From: a bacterium
GTDB taxonomy: Bacteria > JAUVQV01 > DATDCY01
Assembly (NCBI GenBank): GCA_036524115.1
Contig: DATDCY010000077.1
Span: 1-41,513 of the forward strand
Reading direction: 5' to 3'
DNA length: 41,513 nucleotides
The position numbers and the translations under genes are program-made. The notes under the pieces were generated by a model. That model saw only the letters and a list, made by a program, of their open reading frames with translations, had not been told where the DNA came from and searched no databases. Shown here one piece after another: positions 40,879 to 41,513 of the stretch. How positions within the stretch are numbered: the stretch's first letter is position 1; the number at the start of each line of letters is the position of its first letter.

Positions 40879-41513
40879 ATGCGCGAGATCGTCACGATGT
40901 GGACCAACACCCGGATGGTCGTCCTGGTGGCGCTGACCGCGGCGCTCTACGCGGCGGTGCTCATCCCATTCAAGATCGCCACGATCATCCCCGGCTTCAC
41001 CGAGGTGCGGCCCGGAGCGGTGGTGCCGCTGGTCCTCGGCTACCTCTTCGGGCCGGCCGGCGCCTGGGGCAGCGGCATCGGCAATGTCATCGGCGACTTC
41101 CTCGGCGGCACGCTCTCGCTCGGGAGCGCCTTCGGCTTCGCGGGGAACTTCTTCTTCGCGCTCGTGCCCTGCAAGCTCCTCCGGACCGCGGCCGCCCCCC
41201 CGGGCGCAGCGCCCGCCTCGCCCTGGCGCGAGACGCTCCTGTTCGCCGCCGCCGTCGTCCCGGCGAGCGCCGCCTGCGCGGCGATCATCGCCTGGGGCGT
41301 GGACCTGCTCGGCTTCGTCCCCTTCAACGTCCTCGGCACGGCGATCTTCCTCAACAACATCCTGGTCGGCCTCGTGCTCGGACCGGTGCTCCTGCGCCTG
41401 CTCGCGCCCCGCGTCGGCGCGTGGCACCTGCTCTGGCGGGACGTGATGGACGCCCCGCCCCCGCCCGCTGGGCGCAGCCGCGTCGGCGCCGCGCTGATCT
41501 GGGCCGGCGCGGT
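40879..41513 (+). CDS. ECF-type transporter membrane (S-component-like) protein, partial
   Basis: The gene runs off the right edge; 211 residues are visible. The start ATG follows GAGGAGGTGCG. Several membrane helices are seen, with [47 protein letters not shown], a pattern of the QueT/ECF S-component-like family that brings vitamins or queuosine precursors into the cell with an ECF ATPase module. A long hydrophilic-Pro linker (DAPPPPAG) at the right end suggests a second part of the protein. A -10-like TACAAT (40846-40851) precedes it. The transported compound is not known. Confidence 0.75.
   Translation, partial: MREIVTMWTNTRMVVLVALTAALYAAVLIPFKIATIIPGFTEVRPGAVVPLVLGYLFGPAGAWGSGIGNVIGDFLGGTLSLGSAFGFAGNFFFALVPCKLLRTAAAPPGAAPASPWRETLLFAAAVVPASAACAAIIAWGVDLLGFVPFNVLGTAIFLNNILVGLVLGPVLLRLLAPRVGAWHLLWRDVMDAPPPPAGRSRVGAALIWAGA

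Noticed and set aside
1-41513. CRISPR array, prophage, transposase or integrase
   Set aside because: No regularly spaced repeat array and no transposase, integrase or phage structural gene was seen. The only repeats are the short hairpin elements listed.

Overview
The window is a GC-rich (roughly 70%), densely coded bacterial chromosome segment with short intergenic gaps and many ATGA/GTGA stop-start overlaps. Gene content suggests a free-living anaerobic or facultative respirer of the former Deltaproteobacteria (Desulfuromonadota/Desulfobacterota-like). The markers are a Rieske/cytochrome b complex, a periplasmic formate dehydrogenase, a multihaem cytochrome c, MenG/UbiE, rubredoxin, rubrerythrin, a two-subunit 2-oxoacid:ferredoxin oxidoreductase, an archaeal-type glutamate synthase and an NrpR-type nitrogen regulator. 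This placement is an inference; no rRNA or tRNA gene is visible.

Layout. (1) 1-6348: a cytochrome bc operon (minus) lies back to back with an eboD-eboE pair (plus), followed by a minus-strand operon of ubiE/menG, a SAM methyltransferase and a DUF488 gene. (2) 6401-14867: a formate dehydrogenase locus with Fe-S protein, TorD-like chaperone, small Tat-target protein, catalytic, Fe-S, small lipoprotein and cytochrome b subunits, ending in a transaldolase whose start overlaps the last subunit's stop. (3) 14915-19175: a seven-haem-motif cytochrome c (minus), then a pyridine-nucleotide disulfide oxidoreductase lacking the usual C-terminal catalytic His, a 34-residue peptide with an ideal ribosome binding site, two intergenic hairpins and a radical SAM/SPASM enzyme. 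The last part looks like a small RiPP locus. (4) 19185-22964: a less GC-rich surface-polysaccharide block (polytopic membrane protein, CDP-paratose 2-epimerase-like protein, GT2). (5) 23067-28971: DUF523, an FMN reductase, two small envelope proteins, a YbjQ-YbjQ-M48 protease operon and a secreted beta-propeller-like protein. (6) 29083-32279: a TMTC-like membrane protein with TPRs and an MFS exporter. (7) 32496-35524: an archaeal-type glutamate synthase divergent from nrpR, with three CGGCAA/TTGCCG inverted repeats between them, one overlapping a strong promoter. (8) 35524-41513: a 117-bp palindromic element, rubredoxin, a GT-C/TPR protein, a rubrerythrin-korA-korB operon and the start of an ECF-type transporter gene.

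How the genes work together: formate oxidation at the periplasmic face would feed electrons through the cytochrome b subunit to menaquinone (methylated by MenG) and on to the bc complex and periplasmic cytochromes. Ferredoxin-linked 2-oxoacid metabolism supplies or consumes 2-oxoglutarate. In archaea 2-oxoglutarate is the signal sensed by NrpR, and NrpR here probably controls glutamate synthase. The two points most worth following up are the peptide/radical SAM locus and the bacterial NrpR operator set.
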